This document shows positions 23,341 to 37,900 of a stretch of 64,000 nt of DNA, in pieces (positions within the stretch are counted from its first letter, which is position 1; each line of letters starts with the position of its first letter). The notes under the pieces were generated by a model that saw only the letters and a program-made list of their open reading frames with translations, was not told the DNA's origin and made no database searches. A program made the translations under genes and the position numbers. The stretch is from Progne subis subis (Eukaryota > Chordata > Aves > Passeriformes > Hirundinidae): positions 8,233,192-8,297,191 of the forward strand of contig JAKJHU010000023.1 of assembly GCA_022316685.1 (NCBI GenBank), in the 5' to 3' direction.

Positions 23341-26300
23341 CAGACCTCCTGACTGTACAGAGGTGATTAGAGGTGATTCTTTGTGCAAACACAGCTGTCG
23401 AGCCCTTTGCCACCGGACAGCAGGCAGTTGATGTCATTTTGCGGGGAAAATGAATGAATGCACAGGAGAGAGATGCACAGAGAGCAACCAAATCACAGCT
23501 TGCTCAGAAAGGTCCCTCCATGACACATGGCTTGTGGCTGAGCTTGCTCTCAGTGGTCACCTGCCAGCAGTGAATACACCTCTCAGATTTAATGTCACAC
23601 CCGTGTTATTTTGTGCTGCCCACAGCTTTCCTAATGTCCTTACTGCTTGGATTTGAGTAGTAAAAGGGATGAATGGCTTTCAGTGGGAGAATGTCACTGC
23701 TGTACCAACACGTAGCATATCATGGAAGTTGGAATCATCAAAACATGCTGAAAAAAACATCATTATGCATTGAGTCACTGAAGAGAGAAAGCACTGGTTG
23801 TGACAAAGTTTCTGTCACTCTTCTAAAATGTGACAGAAATAATCAAATCTAGCTGTGGCCTGGGGACGGTGACCTTAATTTAAAATCAATCAAAAATCCC
23901 TCTCTCAATGGCAGCTGATTGTCCCGTTTGCTTTCAGAGTGATGCCCTCCCAGGCCTGCCATTGTCAGTGCTGTTACACAAGTGGGTAAGCATTGTGTTG
24001 TCTCCTTGTTTTCCCTCCTCCTCCATGTTTTTGAAGCTGAGATAGCATGGTCTTGAGCTTCTCCATGTTTCTAGCAGAAGAATTTTTTCTGTGCATTTAT
24101 TTTTAAATCTGTACATGCATGCCTCAGTATGGCTGCTTTATCCGTACACCTTCTCCAGAAATCTGCCAGTTCCATATTGTGTCTTGGTACAAAAAACTAG
24201 CTGTAGTGAGGTGGGTTGCCACACAGGAGGCAAACTACAGCAAGAAGGAAAATGAGGGAACCCAAACTATGTATGGGAATGACCTTGGTCAAGTGGCCCA
24301 TGGTCATAGTCCTTTGTGGGACTGAACCCATAGGCTGCTTCCACACTGTTTGTGCAGGATCATGTGTTCAGATAGATCAGGACAGTCACTATTTGCCTGT
24401 GATGCTGCTCCACCTCCACCTAAATCTCAGCACGATTTTGTGTATGTGGCACTCCTCAGCTCCCATATAAACTATGTTCTGAACTTGGGTGTCTGACATA
24501 GCTCTGTAGAGAGGATCTGCATGAACCTGGTGTATTGTCTGTGCTGATAAACGTGACATCTTTTCGTTTGCCAAGCATGTAAAGCAACCAGCAGTGTCAT
24601 TCTTCTCACCCTATCACTTGATCACATAGAAACTCTTTGATCCCAGGATAGTACTATACAGTAGCAAAATTAATACTGCCAGGTGTGATTACTAACATAG
24701 CAATCCAGGATGCCTTCCGAGCTTTAAATTCTGCATAGGCAGCCACACTACAAGTGCTGGGTGGGGAGAACTGACAGATGAGTGCACACACTCTGTCTGT
24801 TGGGAGCATTCAGAGCCCAGCAAGAGCGCTCATTGCACCTAAAATGGGGATTCTGAGCAGATGCAAGATTCATAGTGACAGAAGTAATTTTCAGGTTTTC
24901 CTCTAATAATATATAGGCAGTAGTAGGCCTGTGGCAAGTCCAAATTGAGTACTGAGCAGCTTTTAAATTGTTTAAGGCATTATCTATTATAAGGAAGTTT
25001 ATAAAGCTCCATCTCCATTATTTCAGTTTTCACAAGGTCATAATCCACTTGACCCTAGTGGTTTATTTCATCACTATTGTCCCTCAGAGGAATTATAACC
25101 TTTACTATTACCACTTGCTAAATATATCACGAGGTTTTAGTGATAATGTCGTAAATCATCAAGCTCAGCTTTGTTGCTTGTAATGTGACTATAGTATATA
25201 CTGGCTTTTGGTGCAGTGATTGTCAGCCTGACCTAGTTGTTGTTCTTTAATTATTTTATAATGGGAGGAACACATGCTAGCAGATATGAATGTGTATTTG
25301 ATTTCCTTTAACATTTAAAAACTGCCTTTTTCTAAGGTTGTCTGAATTTCAAGTTCAGGCTTTTTAGGCAAACTTTCTTCAATCAAACATGGAAAATACA
25401 AACTCATGGATATTGAAATCAAGCACAGTGACTTCAAGAACAGCATTCTCACAATTGTTTCTCTTTTCAATTGAATGTATGAGCATTCCTTAGAAACCAT
25501 ATGTAATTTGATCATCCTGAAAGCATTTAGTGAGAAGAACAAAGATATGACACATAGGCAAGGTTCATTACTCTATCAGTTTTTAAAAGGGTAAGCTATG
25601 GGGAAGCTAATGATAACTGAGAATTTTGGATTACAGTAATGCATATAACTGTGCTGCTTTTTACATTTCGGTCTGTTTTTTAGGAGAAAGTTGGTCCCGT
25701 GTCAGCCCTCCAAAAGCCTTAAAGAGAATTTGCCATAGCAAAGATGTGCTACTGAAGCCAATCATCATAAGTTGCACTTAAAGATCAGCTAGCATCAGAA
25801 GAAGTTGGCCTCAAAACTGTTTTGACAAGACATATATTGTTAAGCAGTAATTGGGATCCAGTCAAGCTGCTTCTGGCTCCAAGAAGGATTAACCATTACT
25901 ATAAATCAGGCTTACTTGCTGGGACTGCTGGGATCCAAAAATTCTTTGCAGCAGTACCTGCAGAAGGAGTTTATCTGACAGGATATTGTGGGGCAGGTCT
26001 GGGCATACAATGCCATTTCTGGTGATGTATGGTGAAACACCTCAAACCAAAAATCTCTCATCTGATGAAACTGTGGAAATCTATCTTTGGGGAGGAGGAG
26101 GTATCCATCTTTATTCTACAGACACTTCCACTGTGGCAAATGGAAGAATAGGGGTGCACTTCAACATCCCTCCCTCTCCACCAACCCACAGGCTTGTATG
26201 TCTACAGTGTATTAATTTACATCTGAGTTAGTCACTCTTCAACCTTTATGGTCAGCCAGGAGAAATAAGCACTTTTAGGATGCAATTCTTTGACTTTTCT

Positions 26301-27805
26301 TAGACATGTACTTTAGGAAGAGATAAATCACTCCCCCAAGCGTCAGTGTTTCTCTGTTGACCACAAAAGGAACAGAGAATGATTAGTTCAGAGGCAGGTG
26401 TCTATATTGCAGGCTGTCTACAGGCAATTAGGCAAATCCCAGACAGATTTTTCTATAATGCTGCTCTTATAGTGGCTGTTAAATTGTTTCACAAAGGTTC
26501 TTATTTCTGTACCACAAGTATATAAAAGAACATATTTTTCTCCTTCTTTTACACATTTTTATTTTTGAAAAGCATTATATTAGCAGAGCCTGCATGTTGC
26601 ATTGGAGTTGATTATGTTGGTGCTCTGTTCAGAGTTGTTTTCAGCTACCTACTGAGAAGTTGGCAATTTTTGCACTATTTCACCCTGTGAGTTTCACCAA
26701 ATATTTGTCTGATTTAATGCAAAGGTGGAAAAAGGGCATATTTTACACCAAGGGGATGAATACAGCATTAGAAATATCTCTCATCACTGTATGTGACTAG
26801 AAAGCAAAGATGAGTTACTCACACTTTTTTTTTTTTTTTTTTTTCCCATTTGATCACAGGGCAAGATTTTAAATGCTATTAGTAATGAAAGATCCATGGC
26901 AGTAAGAGTCACTGTGCTGCCAATAAGCCCACTGAGCCCATGTACCATACATCTCAGAAAAGGCCCAAGGCTCAGATGTCTATCTCCATGTTCTTGTATT
27001 CCCAACAAGCAGTGAATAATGCATTAGTTTTGCTTCAAGCATCCTATTTTGGATATGCTTTAGCCAGAATTATTAGCTTTCATGTAGTGTATATTGTTAA
27101 CAGAGGTCATGCTCTGCACCCATCTAGTGCTGTCTCCAGAAGTGCCCTGGCACAGCACGTAGAAACGTTTTACTAGAAATTCTCGTAGTTGGTTGTCACC
27201 ATGAGGTCCCCTGAGATGTCCAAATTACAGGTACTCCAGATCCAGCTGGAGTCACTGAGAATGTTCCTGCAAACACCACCTGTCTTTGGCTCAGGTTCAA
27301 AATATTTACAGAGCAGGAGGAGGGAAACTTACATTGCAGTGACCTGGGAGGACTCTGAATTTCTGTGCTCATATTGCGCTGTGGAGGTCAGCCCTTAGAC
27401 CATCTGCCTCTGCTCAGGCACTACAATGTGTGTGTTGGGCTGAAACTGTGCGAAAACAAGTAAATCCCTGGGGCTGCCCCTCCTCGTTCCTCTCCTCACC
27501 TGGCCAAGGTGAGGAGACCCTTGAGGAGAGCCTCTCTTAAACCCTTAGGTCTTGATGAGGGCCACCAGTGACCCAGTACTGATTGTGACCCTACTCCTCT
27601 TCTGAAATTCGTGTGAGAAAGGAGTTGCACATCGCAGTCCTGGGGTGCGGCCGTGCTCTTGGTTGCTGTGAAGCTGTACCATTCTCCCCTTCAGCAGCTG
27701 TGGTGGTCTAAAAAGAGAATTAGCTTTTAGAGTTATAAAGAGAGCATTGTTTAAGATAAATGGTATCATTTGGAAAGGAGTAGGCGTTTACTCGCGCAGA
27801 TGTGT

Positions 27806-27826
27806 ACACACACACACACACACACA
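27806..27826. repeat. (AC)n microsatellite
   Basis: Twenty-one bp of alternating A and C. Confidence 0.95.
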
Positions 27827-28770
27827 TGCACACGTCCCTCAGTGAAGTTTCCACAGCTACCCTTAATGCAACGCAGCCAGCTGTTAAATCCAAAATAGCA
27901 ACGAGTGCACATCATACGCCCTCTGTATTACCATTTGAAAGGGACAGTTCCTTGGGAGGATGGAAATTTGACAGGATATGAATATGTCTGACACTCTATT
28001 AGGCACTAATTCAGCAGGACTGGCTGAATGAGATGAAGAAGCAATGAGGAGGAGAGAATCTCTTCAAATTTGAGCTGATTGTAATTTTCATGAAAGCCCT
28101 TTAGTCTCATTCAGTGACTGTTAATTACCTCTGGAAATTAACAGTTATCTTTCTCTTCAGGAAATGTTGTTTGCCTGCCAACTATAGAAAGATTAATTAA
28201 ATTCTTACATGGATGAAGGTGAAAGTAGGGTCCTCGTGGTCAGTGCACATTTTGGCTGTAGATGCAGGGATATCATGACAAATTCCCTTTACAAAAGAGC
28301 AGTCCAACTCTTTTCTCTTGTGTTTTCACAGGAAAGTATGGTGTCCTTGTCCTTCTGGGTGAGGCTGGCTTGTATGTGCTTTCAGCAGGAAAGTCTGGAT
28401 GTGGAGAGCTGTGAAAAAAGGGAGGGAAATGACTAGGGTTAAACAGCCTGGAAGTAAATTAGGGGAAGCCTCTTTCACCACTCAAAGAGAAATAATTAAT
28501 ATCCTGGACAAAGATATTTCTGCTTCAATTGAAGGGAAACCCTCAACTTAGACCCATCTATACAAAATATCACAAAAGTTAATTTATTCAAAAAAGTGGT
28601 AACTTGAACCTCACATCCATAATCTATGCCAGCTTCTCCTACCAGTTCTCATTTATTTGATCTTGGCACAGTCTCAAAAGCTGCTTTTGTCAGTACTAAT
28701 GATGGTCTTTCCACTGCTCAAGAGTGTATTTCCAATATCTACTATTATGTCATTCACTCCTACTGTGCAG

Positions 28771-28774
<4 letters not shown>

Positions 28775-28824
<50 letters not shown>
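28775..28824. repeat. A50 homopolymer
   Basis: Fifty A in a row, followed by GGAAAGAAAG. The upstream 150 bp shows no recognisable processed gene, and I could not find flanking target duplications, so retroposon origin is not shown. Confidence 0.95.
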
Positions 28825-28826
<2 letters not shown>

Positions 28827-30419
28827 AAAGAAAGAGTGAGGCAATATCCCAGGGAAGATCCTGTGCAGGGTTGATACAGGCTTTTGATTGAGTTCTTGAT
28901 TTAAAGCTGTCAAACAAATACCTGGGCATAGTTGCTAAAAATCAGGAAACATCACGAAAGGAAAGGAATGCTCTGTCCCTCGATCTATTTTTTTATGACG
29001 AGGAGACCTTGCATTAAATTTTACCGATAGATTACACAGATGAAAAGCCACTTGGAAGCCCAATGAGCAGAGAGATTTCAGGCTGCCTCTGTCAGGATCA
29101 CAGGGAGGAAATGAGGCAGCTGAGAAGAAGCTCAGCATCAGGAAGGAGGCAGCAGGTCAAACAGACAGATTTTCCAGAAGCAGCCTGGCGGGGAGCAGAC
29201 AAGCAGCTGCAGTCAGCTGAAGCCAGCAGGGCAGCCAGCTCCAGAGCTTGCTCCTGGCCTGTAGTGCAAGCCAAGCTGCCCCACGGGAGCCACTCGTGTG
29301 TTCCCACCCTCCGTGCAGCACCGGGGCGGCAAGCTGGCAGCACCAGGCCATCCTGCCAGGAGTGTGACAGCTCGACCGGGGGCAGGATGTTAGTCCCCAT
29401 GCCAGCCTTCCCAGCTGCAAAGGCTGCCAGCCCCACCCCTCCACCCTTGGGCAAGGTTTCTCTGGGTGCTGAACTACAGACCTTGGAAAGGAGGCATCCA
29501 GGAAAATCCCGTATTTTGGGTCTTATCCTGGTCTCAGGGGGGAGTATTTTTCACACATTTTCCAGGATCAGCAACAGGCCAATGCAGCAATGCAAAATGC
29601 AACCTTTGCTTACCTGATTTGCTTTGACCAGAGAGGATCCTGCTTGACAGAAATATGGGATACCATCCTGTAGGTTTATCCAGCAGCAACATTGAAGGAT
29701 TGAAGGGTTACACTTACAAGATTCTGTCATGGATGAAAGACAAGTCTATTTTGGCTCTTGAATGTTCCCTATAGAAAGTGAAGAGGAAATAATACTTGGC
29801 CCATTGGCAAGTGTCACACTAGCTACAGATTTCACCTCCCTCTAGTCTACTTTAAAGTGTGTTTTAAGATCAATATATGAAAGCACAGCAAGAACCAATA
29901 TTTGCTACATTTTGCATGGGCTCTAATGTTAGAGGTTGCTGCCAACCAATGGTGGTATCTTTTGCATGTGATAAATTTGGAGATTAGTATCTTAAAATCT
30001 GTTCAACTGAATCCATGCTGGGGAAAAGCATCTCAAATTATGAAGACAGGCAGCAAGGAGTAAGTAAAAGTGATTTAAACTGAGAAGATGGGATGGAAAA
30101 GAGTAAGACTCTCACAAAGGCCATGTCTGTTCAGTGGCCAGTCTGGAAAAAACAGAGAGAAAGAAGAAATTCTTCTCTATAGTCTAGCCAACCTAGATCC
30201 CTCTTTATAGCTTTTAAATAATGTCACACGTGGAACAAATATATAATTTCCAAAGAAAAACATGGGAAGTCTAAGCTATGTTCTTACGAATGCTTTCTAT
30301 TTCTTTCCCAGCTAAATAAATCTGTTTACCAAGTTGGACTCAATTCTGCAAGTCGCTTCTTCAAAAGTACATTTTTTGACAAATATGTTGTTTGCCAAAA
30401 ACATTCTCTCAGCTTTATT

Positions 30420-30460
30420 AAAAAAAAAAAAAAAAAAAACCAAAAAAAAAACAAAAAAAA
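30420..30460. repeat. A-rich low-complexity tract
   Basis: Runs of A interrupted by single or double C over about 40 bp. No retroposed gene identified upstream. Confidence 0.9.
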
Positions 30461-33400
30461 CCCACCCTAAACCAAACAACTAAAATTCAATGGATTGGAA
30501 AGAATCCAGTAGGCTTTGGTTCAGTCCTTGTAAAGCAGCAAGTAAACATTTTCTGCATGCTTTAGCAGAGTGTATGACTCCTCAGTCCTCCACAGTCTTT
30601 GTGGAGAAGGAAGCTGAGCACATGGACAAAAAACTGGTTAGATTTGTTTCATCTTCAGTTAAGAAGGAAAGCTAGATCTTCAGCCTCTGGCACTGACATT
30701 AAACTGCCATGATTATAGTCACAAACCCTTTTTCCTCTTTTGCGGCACACAAATACAAGTGTTCCAAAAGACATTAAAAGGTAAATAAATAACTTAATTA
30801 ACAAAATAAATGAATGCTTATAAGTGAAACAGAGTAAACTGAGGCTGCCTGGAATAATTCTGTCCTATTTGAACTTGCTTTTAGGTTGTCTGCCTTTAAC
30901 TAATCATGTCATAGCAAATAGAAACACAGAGGTACTATAACAGCTCTCACGGTGAATGTGGTTTTCAGGCTGCTGAAGCTAAAAAGCGATGTTTGACATC
31001 TAATGGCAAGTGAGAGAGAAAACATCTATTAGACTTGTTAAATGAGCAGTGTCTCCAGTTCCTAAAAGATATTGGCTTGAATGCCATCTTCTGAGACAGA
31101 AAGAAAGATACAGTGATACACACACATACACATGATGGAAAGAAAGAGGTATATATGTGTTTATGTGTAAGCCAATACTAGCACTGACCAAATGGTTCAG
31201 AACTGAGGCAGAGATGCACATGGGCTTTTGCTGCACCTTTCTTCCTCCTGTCCAAAAGTTTTCACAATATTATTTGCCCACTACTTTTGCAATATTACTT
31301 GTTCATCTTAAAACAGCCACCACACTCTCTTCCTACAAAACTCAGGGACTGTTGGGCCTCTCTGGCTGCTGGGATTTTGTGATAGCTCCTACAAGAGCAG
31401 TCAGTGCATGAGTAATACTGGGAGCCTGGCAGCCCATGTCACCGGGATTCCACAAGACATTATTTTATGATGGAAACATGTCCTGACCTAGAGAGCACTC
31501 AATATATCAAATGTGTAATGTATGCAGAAACAATCCCAGTAAGGAAGGAGGTAAATAAATTTGTTATGATTTTAATGATATGCATTTTAAATGTCACTTT
31601 TGCTGAGCAATTAGGGTCTGAAGAGAGTGACCTTTGCGCAGTGCTCAAATTGTCCTGAGGCACAGTACTCCTCCATGCATTTATTACTGCCTTGTGTGAT
31701 GAAGTGTAGGTGGTACGATGCAAGTCCATCATTTGTGGGAGGGATCTCTCTGGCTGAGACACACAATACAAGCAAGGTGGTAGAAACTTTTTGCCACAGA
31801 AATGCTGTGTGAGAAGCAAGGGATTCTTTTTATTGAAATGCACAGCATATGGGTGCCCTTCAATACACAAATACACAAATGTGGGCTGAGGGGGTCTCTG
31901 AAGAGCAGAGAACAAAGGGGACCAAATCACCTTCCCAAAGTGTGGCGTTCTGCTCTTCCCCTTGCTTCCCAGGTGAGCAGTGTGGAGATGGGCCATGCTG
32001 TCTATGTGAGTATAGGAACAACATTTCCTTACTCATCCCTGCTGCTGGATTCTGCTACAAGCCCAACATCTTCCAGAGAGTGTAGCACACCATCTATTCT
32101 CAGGTGTATCCACCCTCTGTGTCATGTTTAAGGTATTTTTTCTACTTACTTACACCAAGAATCGATGTTTTAACCTCTAACATGTAGGCCCACTGGTTTG
32201 TCATTAGCATTTTCAGAGGCAGTGTTTTAGGCAGAGGAGTGATCCCAAGGTAAGGCAGTCCCTCTGGGGCAGCTGCCACTGCAGAGGGAAAGCAAAGCCA
32301 TAGACAGCTGCTTCTACTTCCTGTGCATCTGTTTGTGGCGTGGACAGCTCGTGTGGGAACTATCTACACCCTAGGTCTAAAGATATAAAGTATTAGCTTT
32401 ACAGCTGAGGCATTTTAGGATGTGACAAAATGCAAATGCAAGTAGGAGATATTAAAATACAGGACCCTGTTTTGGCAAGCAAGAACGTTACAATAATGTA
32501 GCAGTGGGCAAGGTCTACCTTCCAACTGTGCCTTTGTGAGCTCTGGACACTGTGTGGCATCTGTTAGCTCAAAAACAGTGTGATGCATCACCAGAATAAG
32601 CAGCAGATTATACTGAGCCATTTTCCTCTTTCAGTATTTTTCCTTACAGTATTGGTAACAAGTTGGTGTTTCTCTGGTGGAGACTGCCAGGGTTGCCTAC
32701 TGGTCCAATAGGAATGGAGAAGGCTGGCAAGGAGACCGATGGTTCTGCTTCATCAAGGACATCCCTCTGCAAACTGGAAGGCCAACCCTAGCGAGGGATA
32801 TTCAGAAAACCTCCATATCTAATCAATTCTTGGTTTTATTGCTAGCAAGGCTGTCAAGCACTGGGCAGATGGCTAATATTTTCTTTCACTATCAGGCTCT
32901 CTGTTGGATTCAGACCAATGATGTAAATATAAACAGCCCTGGCTCTTGGTCACTAAAGCCTCCTGCCATCAGCCCTCCCAGAGAGATATTATTTAAATGA
33001 ACCAGGAAAGTGAGTATCACTGAGTAAAGCAAACCAATTAGCCACACAAACTGGAGAACCGATCTCTTTAATCGAGTACTCAATTTTGCTGTCACTAACT
33101 CGCATCCAAGGGGATTTGGTTCCATGTTTACTGCATGCCTGGTGCTCCGTGGCTTTGCAGGGCAAGAGAGGTGTTGGAGTATTTAGGATCGTGTGTGTTT
33201 TAGGCCATCTGGCATGTTTGAGCCACATATGGAGCTCTTGCCACATTGAAATATTGAACAATTGGAGCCCAAACTTGGTGGTCTTTCCAAGTCTAGCTGT
33301 ATTTCCATGATGTGAGTCCATCTCTGGGGCTGATTCCAGTGAGTCCAGGGAAAATTCAAATGATTCATTAACAGCTGAATAATGCTTTGTTCCACTTCTT

Positions 33401-34910
33401 GCCAGTGTGCCCATATGTGTGATTTGCTGCCATCAGTTCTGCAGTGTCCTTCCATTCCATTCCCCTGCTCTGATGCATTCAGCATGTGACCACAGCGCTA
33501 GAGCCTGGTACAGCCCGTGTGGGAATACATGCATGGAGGAGTCTATCACTGCTTCCCCATGAGGGAGAGTCACTGGAGGGACACCTGAGGGACATTCATG
33601 TCCCCCTTACCTGTCCTGCCCACGTGGTGCTAGGAAAAAGAGGGACTGGTCTTACCACTGACCCAAAGCCATCATGGAGGAGCACTCACAACTACACACC
33701 AGCTGAGCACATGGTACCCAAGGGACACCAGCCCCTGCCATCATCCCACTCTGGACACAGGGCATTTCCAATGTAGCATCCATCTGCATGCCTCATTATG
33801 TGTTCCTCCACATCCTTGCAACTGATCTTTCTTGAGCAGCATCAGCATCAAGCTTGATCCATTTGGGTTTGACCTTCTTATGGCAGTGAAAATGCCATTT
33901 GAGTCTACAAGAAAAAGGGAGACCCTGTCACAAACCCTGCTGCGTGTTTTTTCTTCCAGTCACAGAGTAGAAAAGGGGAATATAACCGAGTAGATGATGA
34001 ATGTTTCAAGCCTCAAAATTGGTACATTCTGGGCTTAATTGTTTAAAAACAAAGCTTCTGGAAAATCTTCTGTGGAGACCCCCTCATGACACCTCATGAC
34101 ATCTTTCCATGCTAGAAGGGAGGCCTTAAATCAGAGAAATATGTAGTATTAATAGGCAAAATAGCTCCTCTAATCTGCATGATTCATCTCTAGAACATTT
34201 GTAGGTAAGCATCAGTCCTGTATATTAATGGAGAGGTATTTCATTTTCATGTCTTTCAGTAGCATTTTTACTTGCTTGTTTGCAAGTTCCCATGTCTCAG
34301 ATCTTTCTTTTGTGTTTTCTGTTGGTTTGCTATATCAAATGGAAGTGCATAGGGATGGAACAGTGTTGGCATTGTTCTGGCTCTTACTGTATCTTGAAGC
34401 CAGGGTGCACCTATTGTGAAGCAATGGCTTCAGAAAATAGCAAAGGAAAAAGCTTCTACAGAATTCTGGATTATGCATTAAAATTATTCTGAAATATTAT
34501 TGTGGATTAGCTTAATGCGCTGTAGAAAAACCATTTCAATGACTTCTGAAAAGAGAAAAGAATAGTTCATAGGGCATAAATGAGCAGGAACACTGCTAAA
34601 AAAAAGTATGCAAATTATACAGAGAGATATTCAATACTCTAATTTAAAATATTGAGTATGGAAAGAGAGTCTAGTTGGGGGGGGTGGGGATAGGGGAAGT
34701 TCTCATGCAATTATGCAAGGATATCCATGTTTTACATTTATAGTGTTTCATGGAATATCTGGAATTCAGCCTACGCTGCCTTTCAGAGGTAAAATAAATA
34801 GAGGCAAAATAAATTGAGTGAATACATATTAAACAAGGTTAACTTGCATCTAGACTTCTGAGAGCCTGGTATTTGCTTCATTTTTAGTCAGAAATTTCTA
34901 AAATCATAGG

Positions 34911-34913
<3 letters not shown>

Positions 34914-34963
<50 letters not shown>
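34914..34963. repeat. A50 homopolymer
   Basis: Fifty A in a row followed by GAAAAGAAAG, the same length and similar trailing sequence as the tract at 28775-28824. Confidence 0.95.
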
Positions 34964-34965
<2 letters not shown>

Positions 34966-37900
34966 AAAGAAAGAAGCCAGACAGAGAACCTTTCTTCCCC
35001 CCTCTGGTGATTTTTCTCAGCCACTTGTGCTTTCGCTGTGCTGCTGGAGTAGCTGGGAGACAATTGGAGGTTATTTTTAGACTGACTCATTCTGCAAAGC
35101 TGACATTTGTAGGTTAGGCGTACCAGTTGCCGACTGCTTCTTCTTCTTCTGCATTTTCCTTAAATATTCCCCTCCTAAACAGTTGGACATCCTCCTCCTC
35201 CTTCCCCAGTCTTTCCCCATAATTATCAAAGTAGTAAACCCCAGTTCTGTCTGTCAACATTTTCTGTCGAGCTGAGTTAAATGCATCATTTAGGAGGCAC
35301 AGTCAGCTCATGTCCTCTCACGCAGCTGGAAAAACACAACACGAAGCAGTGCTTCTGCACTTCAAATCTGCTCCTAATGGAGCACAGCATGTTGAGCATC
35401 CGTCTAAAGCTCAGAGGAGAACCAGGACATGGGCTGGATTTACATACTAGGGGTCCCCTTAAGACCCACATCAACACATTTTCTTTGCTTTGCAACCTCC
35501 CAAGAGGAATTTGGCTGCCCACAACTTATGTCCCCAGAGAAGGGGATGCACAGGAGCACAGTGCAATGTGACCTGCATTTCTAGGGGTTGCCTTTTGGCA
35601 TCCTTGTCCACTGAAGATGGAGAAAATGAGCTATGTTTTAAAGTAAAATTGCTGGTGTGTTTTGCCTCTGAGGAATTATCCAAATGGGTGTGCAGGCAGC
35701 AGCCCATGGGAGCTGGGGTGCAAATCCCTGGGATGGATTGTCAACAATTCAAGGAGCTGGAGATTCCCTGGTGTGTAAGAGACTCCATATTGCAGTTATT
35801 CACTGCTCCTAAGCCATAGCATTTAGCAGCATGGCAAATCTAAATCACTGAGCTTTCAACCCTGAACTCTTTCAATCTGCTGGAGTTTATGGAAATACAA
35901 AGACCTTCTAAGCCCAAGGAGGCAAGATGGTTGGTAAAATCGGAATTCAACAGCAGATTAGATTATGAAACTGCCATTAACCTACTCTATATTATCATCT
36001 CAAATCCTTCTAATATATTTGCCATGCAGCAATACAAACATTATTTTCCAGTTAAATTAAGGCTGAACAGAAATCCTTTTTCCAGTGAATTTTTTCTTTT
36101 CCTGATGATTTCTTTTTTAATGAAAATTTTCTTGCAAATGGGAATTTAAATAAATCCAGGCATGTAATCTTTTAGGACAAAATCCATTTTTTTTCAGTTG
36201 AGACCTCATGTGGGCCCTATGCCAGGTAAAATCTAGTGTGCTGTCTAGGGAAATCCAGCCTTGGGCATCTTATGAAGTCAGAGCTCTGCAGTTCTGCTCA
36301 GTGCAATGCTCCTGCTGAGGTTTATGAGCACAGGGTTGATCACAGACCATGCTCGTGCTGAGTTACCAGGACCATGTCACCCTTTTCTGCCCTGATAATG
36401 CATGTTCCCATCATGGTCCATTAAGGAAAACCCTGAAATCTGCTTCCAAAAGAGCTGGCTGGGGGCAGACAAAACACATTGCTGCTGGATTCACACCTTC
36501 TTCCATGTAACCCAATGGCATGAGGTGCTTTATCAGAGACAAGCGCTATTCCCATGTCAGTAAAGAGGGAAATAGGAGCATGACCCAAATTAGGGTGTCT
36601 GGAGGAAGGGCTGCTGGGAGACCAGAACTGTTGAGGCAAGGGCATCACTGAGGTTTAAGTAGTCCTTGGAGGAAGGCATGGCTAAGTGGGGACAACCTAA
36701 AGCAAAACAAAAATGCCTCACTAGGTTCTTCTTTTCTTAGCTCTGTACCTTCTTTGGAAATGAGGTCAAACAAAAGTGTTATTACACTCTCTCTGTTTTA
36801 ATGAGATCTCAAAAGCTGCTGCAAAGTGGTGGTCTTGGTTGACACGGGAGGGCACACTGAGGAAAGCAGTTCGTTGCCCAGATGGGACAGTGTCTTGGTT
36901 CATGCCTGTAGAAGCCCAGGGTTGTTGTAGCTCTGCCAGTTTGGAAACGCTCTGTCTCAGGAAGCAGCTCTGTGCTGAAGCCTGGGAGCTTCTCCTGCTC
37001 TGGTGAGCACCGGAGGGGAAACCTGAGCCCAGTGGTGGGAGTAGTGCTGTCTCTGTTCATTTCTCCAGCAGTCAGCAGGATTCTGCCTGTATTTAATAAA
37101 TGTACACCTGTTCTTTTATTTCCCAGAAGTGTTCCCCATGGTGCTACAGACCCCATCAGAGCACAAATCTCTCCCTGCAGTAGCCAAATAATATCATGAA
37201 GGTCATGTTGGTAGGGTCCCTTTCTCACATCACTACCACCGGTTGCCCAGAAACAAACCTCCTGAAAATTCAGATGCTAAAAGCAGCTAAATGAAAATCA
37301 AAAGGAGGAATTAAGAAGGAAGGAAATGTGTTAATTAACTGATTGATGTTACTTTGTTGGTTCTTACTCTGCAGTCAGCACTGGTTCAGTGAAATGTGCT
37401 TTCAAGAGAAATGATGCTAATTAAGTACATGACAGAGTGGCCCAGGTAATAATTAGCGAGGGATGAAGTGACCATTTGTTAGAAATTTTTTTGTCAGGAC
37501 TGCAGGTAACTTATATTTTTGTTTGTCTGCCCCAAGCTTGGGCTACCTGGAAAGATCTTCACTAAATGTAACGTCCAGATCCCCCCTGGCTTAAAAAGCA
37601 GCAGAAATCTGAGATACAACCAGCATTCATTTTCTATTATGCAAATACAGCTTCACAGTAGGACACATCTGTAAAGCTTCATTTGGTTCCCCCCTGGCAC
37701 AGTAAGCATCTGCAGCTTTAATGTCTTTGATATACTGTTTTTGATTAGATTAAAGATGATATTTATAGTAATTTCAGTAATGTCATTAGCTGTCACTGGA
37801 GTATCCTCGAACATTTTGTTTCCTCCATATGTTTTGCAGAAGGGATAATGAAATTTGACTGTCCTGCATCTTGTGTATAATAGCCTTGTTGAGAGCAGGG

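Noticed and set aside
28626..28874. Frame with a long poly-Lys stretch
   Set aside because: It is the translation of the A50 homopolymer.
29063..29617. 184-codon plus-strand frame
   Set aside because: No recognisable domain. A competing minus-strand frame of similar quality covers the same bases.
31800..31972. Possible 173-nt plus-strand exon (acceptor at TTGCCACAG, donor CAG|GTGAGC)
   Set aside because: The pyrimidine tract is weak, and the reading frame is equally open on the opposite strand. Considered chance.
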